Shown here: positions 6,526 through 8,457 of the stretch, piece by piece
Layout: each line of letters opens with the position of its first letter
Numbering within the stretch: position 1 is the stretch's first letter
DNA from: Acidobacteriaceae bacterium
GTDB lineage: Bacteria > Acidobacteriota > Terriglobia > Terriglobales > Acidobacteriaceae
Reading direction: 5' to 3'
DNA: 8,457 bases
NCBI GenBank assembly: GCA_030040115.1
Contig: JASHUH010000097.1
Span: forward strand, 1 to 8,457
The notes under the pieces: model-generated
The model's database searches: none
Seen by the model: only the letters and a program-made list of their open reading frames with translations
What the model was told of the DNA's origin: nothing
Translations under genes and position numbers: made by a program

Positions 6526-6553
6526 AGGATAGCAAACTTCCGAGTGGAAACAA
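6526..6553 (-). promoter_or_regulatory. Putative sigma-70-type promoter for the minus-strand secreted gene
   Basis: Read on the minus strand, TTGTTT (6553-6548) is followed after 16 bases by TATCCT (6531-6526). The second box lies 64 bases before the ATG at 6461. The match is moderate (3 of 6 and 4 of 6 to the E. coli consensus) but spacing and position are suitable. The 175-base spacer is shared with the divergent FUSC gene, for which I see no convincing promoter. Confidence 0.33.
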
Positions 6554-6636
6554 GATGAAAATCTGCCTATCGCAGCAAGTGCGACGCACCGCCATACGCT
6601 CGCGGAGGCAGCCGGGCAGATGGCATCCTAGGGGGT

Positions 6637-7818
6637 ATGTCGATTGCGCGCACTTCCCCGCCGGGACGGCTGAAGCGATTTTTTGCCGATAGCGCCGTCT
6701 TCCGATGGCAGAACCAGAGTTTGCGCGCAGACCTGATTTTCACGTTCCCGGTGGCGATTTGCCTGACCGTGGGCGTGGCCATCGGGCATCCGGCGGCGGG
6801 ATTGATTGCGGCCGGCGGGGCGATGAACACCGGGTTCGGGCACAAGCAATGCATCGACAAATCGCGTCTGCTGCCCATGATTTTTGTCACCCTGGGCATG
6901 GCGTTTTCAGGGTTTGTGGGGGTGCTGATCGGGCACGAGAACCTGCTGCTGGTGTTCACGGCGGCGCTGTGGGGATTTGGCTACGGGATGTTGACGGCGC
7001 GCCCCGGCGGATATGGCTGGGTGGGCCAGCAGTGCGTGATTACGTTCCTGGTGGCGTCGGCATTTCCGGCTCCGCCGAAGGCCGCGGCGGCGCGGGGCTT
7101 GCTGTTACTGGCCGGCGGAATTTTGCAACTGGGGCTCTCGGCGGCGCTGCTCAGAATGTTCGGCCAACTGCGGGAGCGGGTTTTCGCCTTGGAGCGCTAT
7201 CTGCGCGAAGAGCAACGCGCCTTGCGGGCTGCGATGTTGGAGACGGCGCAGTCGTTGTGGCAGCGCAGGTTTGTCAACTCTGCGATTCCGTATGCGCTGC
7301 GGCTGGCGGCGACGGTGGGCGCCGGGACCGAGGTGTACCGGAGATTGCATTACCCGAGCGGGTATTGGATTCCGATGACGGCCCTGCTGGTGCTGAAGCC
7401 GGCAGTAACGGATACGGTGAGCCGTGCGCTTGCGCGGGCGGTGGGCACGATTTGCGGAGCGGTGCTGGTGAGCGTGGGGCTGGCGCACATCCACGCGACG
7501 CCGGCAGCACTGGCGGCGTGCACGGCGGTGTTTGCGTGGCTCTCGTATGGGCTGCTGAACGTGAACTACGCGCTGTTTTCGACGTGCATCACGGGCTACA
7601 TTGTGTTTCTGCTGGCGCTGAACGAAGTGCCCGGGCCGGAGATTGCCCAGCGGCGCGCGTTTTGCACCGTGGTGGGCGCGGGCATTTCGCTGGCGGTGCG
7701 GCTGGCGGTGATTTCAGGTCACCGGGCGCATTGGCGCAGAGCCGCTGCTGCGCATCCGGAATTGAATCCCCGGCGATGGATGAATCGCCGCGGGCAAAAT
7801 GCCGGCGTCAATTCCTGA
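6637..7818 (+). CDS. FUSC-family inner-membrane protein (aromatic acid exporter-like)
   Basis: A 393-residue integral membrane protein. An N-terminal bundle of hydrophobic segments (about 32-62, 78-98, 102-120, 126-145 and 152-174) is followed by a cytoplasmic-type helical stretch rich in R, E and L (about 175-212: QLRERVFALERYLREEQRAL) and a second bundle (about 215-230, 242-283, 288-328 and 341-359). The second bundle begins with the FUSC_2 signature HYPSGYWIPMTALLVLKP and continues DTVSRALARAVGTICGAVL, with the conserved R and GT/G pattern. Relatives (AaeB, YccS, fusaric-acid resistance proteins) are linked to export of aromatic acids. At 393 residues it is much shorter than AaeB or YccS (about 650-720) but keeps two bundles. 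The start is unsure: AGGGGG at 6630-6635 is only one base from ATG. It stands divergent from the minus-strand gene at 6461. Substrate is unknown; no HlyD-type partner is visible. Confidence 0.88.
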   Translation: MSIARTSPPGRLKRFFADSAVFRWQNQSLRADLIFTFPVAICLTVGVAIGHPAAGLIAAGGAMNTGFGHKQCIDKSRLLPMIFVTLGMAFSGFVGVLIGHENLLLVFTAALWGFGYGMLTARPGGYGWVGQQCVITFLVASAFPAPPKAAAARGLLLLAGGILQLGLSAALLRMFGQLRERVFALERYLREEQRALRAAMLETAQSLWQRRFVNSAIPYALRLAATVGAGTEVYRRLHYPSGYWIPMTALLVLKPAVTDTVSRALARAVGTICGAVLVSVGLAHIHATPAALAACTAVFAWLSYGLLNVNYALFSTCITGYIVFLLALNEVPGPEIAQRRAFCTVVGAGISLAVRLAVISGHRAHWRRAAAAHPELNPRRWMNRRGQNAGVNS

Positions 7819-7835
7819 CCCCAGGCCGAAGAACG

Positions 7836-7864
7836 GCGCAATGTGATTCTTTCAAAGCTTGCGC
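7836..7864 (+). terminator. Weak hairpin after the FUSC gene
   Basis: GCGCAA (7836-7841) pairs exactly with TTGCGC (7859-7864) around a 17-base loop, 18 bases after the stop; an AT-rich stretch (ATAAAATTT) follows. The loop is long and there is no true T-tract, so this is only a weak terminator candidate. Confidence 0.22.
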
Positions 7865-8110
7865 ATAAAATTTCGCAGTTCGTTTTGTGACCGCGCATTG
7901 ACTGACAATCGAAGATTCACCAGAACCGGCGGCTGGTGAGATGGTGGCGACGCGGGACAGCGCGCACCTTTGAGATTGCGCGGCAGATAGGATCGCGCGC
8001 GATGCGCAGGCAGATGGAGTATTGCGACGAGGTCGCGATAACCCAGAAGCGAGTCAGCGAAACCAAGGTAGCGACGCGATCTGCCAGGGCGTAGACGGAA
8101 GGGCCCGCGC

Positions 8111-8132
8111 ACGCCCCGGTTGTCGTGGGCGT
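8111..8132 (-). terminator. Hairpin after the minus-strand conserved gene
   Basis: ACGCCC (8111-8116) pairs with GGGCGT (8127-8132) around a 10-base loop. On the minus strand it begins 11 bases after the TGA at 8144-8146. No T-tract follows, so it is a possible but unproven terminator. Confidence 0.28.
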
Positions 8133-8143
8133 CTAAATTCGCC

Positions 8144-8457
8144 TCAACGCTGCGCCACAGTCGCCGAAAGCACCTCGGGGCCGGTCGGCGCCTGGGCTTG
8201 ACCATCCTGTTGGGCGGTGATGAACAGTTTGAACCGCTGATAGGGCGTCTCGGCGTGAAGCTCGCCGTTCTCATGGTTGCCGACCTTGATCTGGCCAAGG
8301 TCTTTCGGCTTTTGACCCGGCGGTTGCACCCATACCACGTAGGCGTGCTCCCGCGGCGTCAGCGCGCTGGGCGGAGCCGGAGAGTGCGCCTCGATGTCCA
8401 AGGCAGTGTTGCCGTTATTGCTGGGCTGAAACTCGATTGACCCGTGCGCGGCAGGCG
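8144..8457 (-). CDS. Conserved protein of an Acidobacteriota-type family, C-terminal part only
   Basis: The minus-strand frame enters from the right edge and ends at TGA 8146-8144, giving the last 103 residues; the start is outside the window. It shows SIEFQPSNNGNTALDIEAHS, then LTPREHAYVVWVQPPGQ, then DLGQIKV, NGELHAETPYQRFKLFITAQ and PTGPEVLSATVAQR. The pattern (NGNT, paired strands, YVVWxQPPG, GELxxxTPYxRFxxFxTAE, and a final PxGxxVLxxxV) looks like a beta-sandwich. I recall it from a family of acidobacterial exported or envelope proteins of unknown role, sometimes compared with the C-terminal domain of anti-sigma-K factors. No transmembrane segment is in the visible part. A TTG at 8401 could open a shorter frame, but the upstream codons are clearly part of the same domain, so I treat the gene as continuing beyond the edge. 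Confidence 0.78.
   Translation of the reverse strand, partial: PAAHGSIEFQPSNNGNTALDIEAHSPAPPSALTPREHAYVVWVQPPGQKPKDLGQIKVGNHENGELHAETPYQRFKLFITAQQDGQAQAPTGPEVLSATVAQR

Larger units (their letters stand above)
7819..8143. other. Gene-free stretch of 325 bases between converging genes
   Basis: I see no supported gene. A minus-strand frame through 7852-8298 is open but overlaps the real minus-strand gene in another frame and has no motif I recognise (its part over this spacer is rich in R, L and P). The stretch holds a 6-bp stem at each end (7836-7864 and 8111-8132), as expected between two convergent transcription units. Confidence 0.45.

Noticed and set aside
5952..6692. Plus-strand frame of 246 codons
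   Set aside because: It lies antisense to the secreted-protein frame, which has a signal peptide, ribosome binding site and family-like blocks; this one has low-complexity G/R/H composition.
6705..7868. Open plus-strand frame of 387 codons overlapping the FUSC gene
   Set aside because: It is a frame-shifted shadow: rich in G, A and R with no hydrophobic segments, whereas the other frame gives a proper FUSC protein.
7852..8298. Minus-strand frame of 148 codons across the 3' spacer
   Set aside because: It overlaps the well-supported minus-strand gene at 8144-8457 in another frame and has no recognisable motif, start signal or family pattern.

Overview
The window reads as chromosomal DNA of a GC-rich bacterium, most likely an Acidobacteriota (Terriglobia-like). 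I infer this from the MiaB and DUF151 wording, from two secreted families that I recall mainly from that phylum (minus-strand genes at about 6461 and 8457), and from the style of the intergenic repeats. No database search was possible, so the taxonomy is an inference.

Layout. (1) 1-1433, plus strand: the 3' two thirds of miaB (tRNA ms2i6A37 methylthiotransferase), then a DUF151/bifunctional-nuclease gene 32 bases downstream, probably one transcription unit. (2) 1434-1598: a spacer with a 14-16 codon mini-ORF that has a ribosome binding site, and a perfect 7+7 palindrome, just upstream of (3) 1599-4691: a large secreted protein with two tandem pectate-lyase/GH55-type beta-helix modules and a C-terminal beta-propeller-like region, probably acting on polysaccharide. 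(4) 4692-5315: a gene-free stretch with a hairpin, a polypyrimidine tract and a cluster of degenerate repeat units in both orientations. (5) 5316-5655: a small coiled-coil protein, followed at once by the C-terminal stump of a PIN-domain (VapC-like) toxin. (6) 5757-6461, minus strand: a secreted-protein N-terminus whose frame runs out at about 5990, where a tetratricopeptide (TPR) fragment takes over in another frame; this looks like a deletion fusion or frameshift. (7) 6637-7818, plus strand, divergent: a compact FUSC-family membrane protein. (8) 7819-8143: no recognisable gene. (9) 8144-8457, minus strand: the C-terminus of a conserved protein that starts beyond the window.

The miaB-DUF151 pair is housekeeping. 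The rest is accessory: a secreted carbohydrate-active candidate, an aromatic-acid-type efflux protein and a zone (about 4.7-6.0 kb) with several gene remnants. I see no CRISPR array, tRNA, rRNA, intact insertion sequence or clear multi-gene novel system. The best leads are the tandem-helix plus propeller protein with its upstream palindrome, the two broken loci and the repeat cluster.
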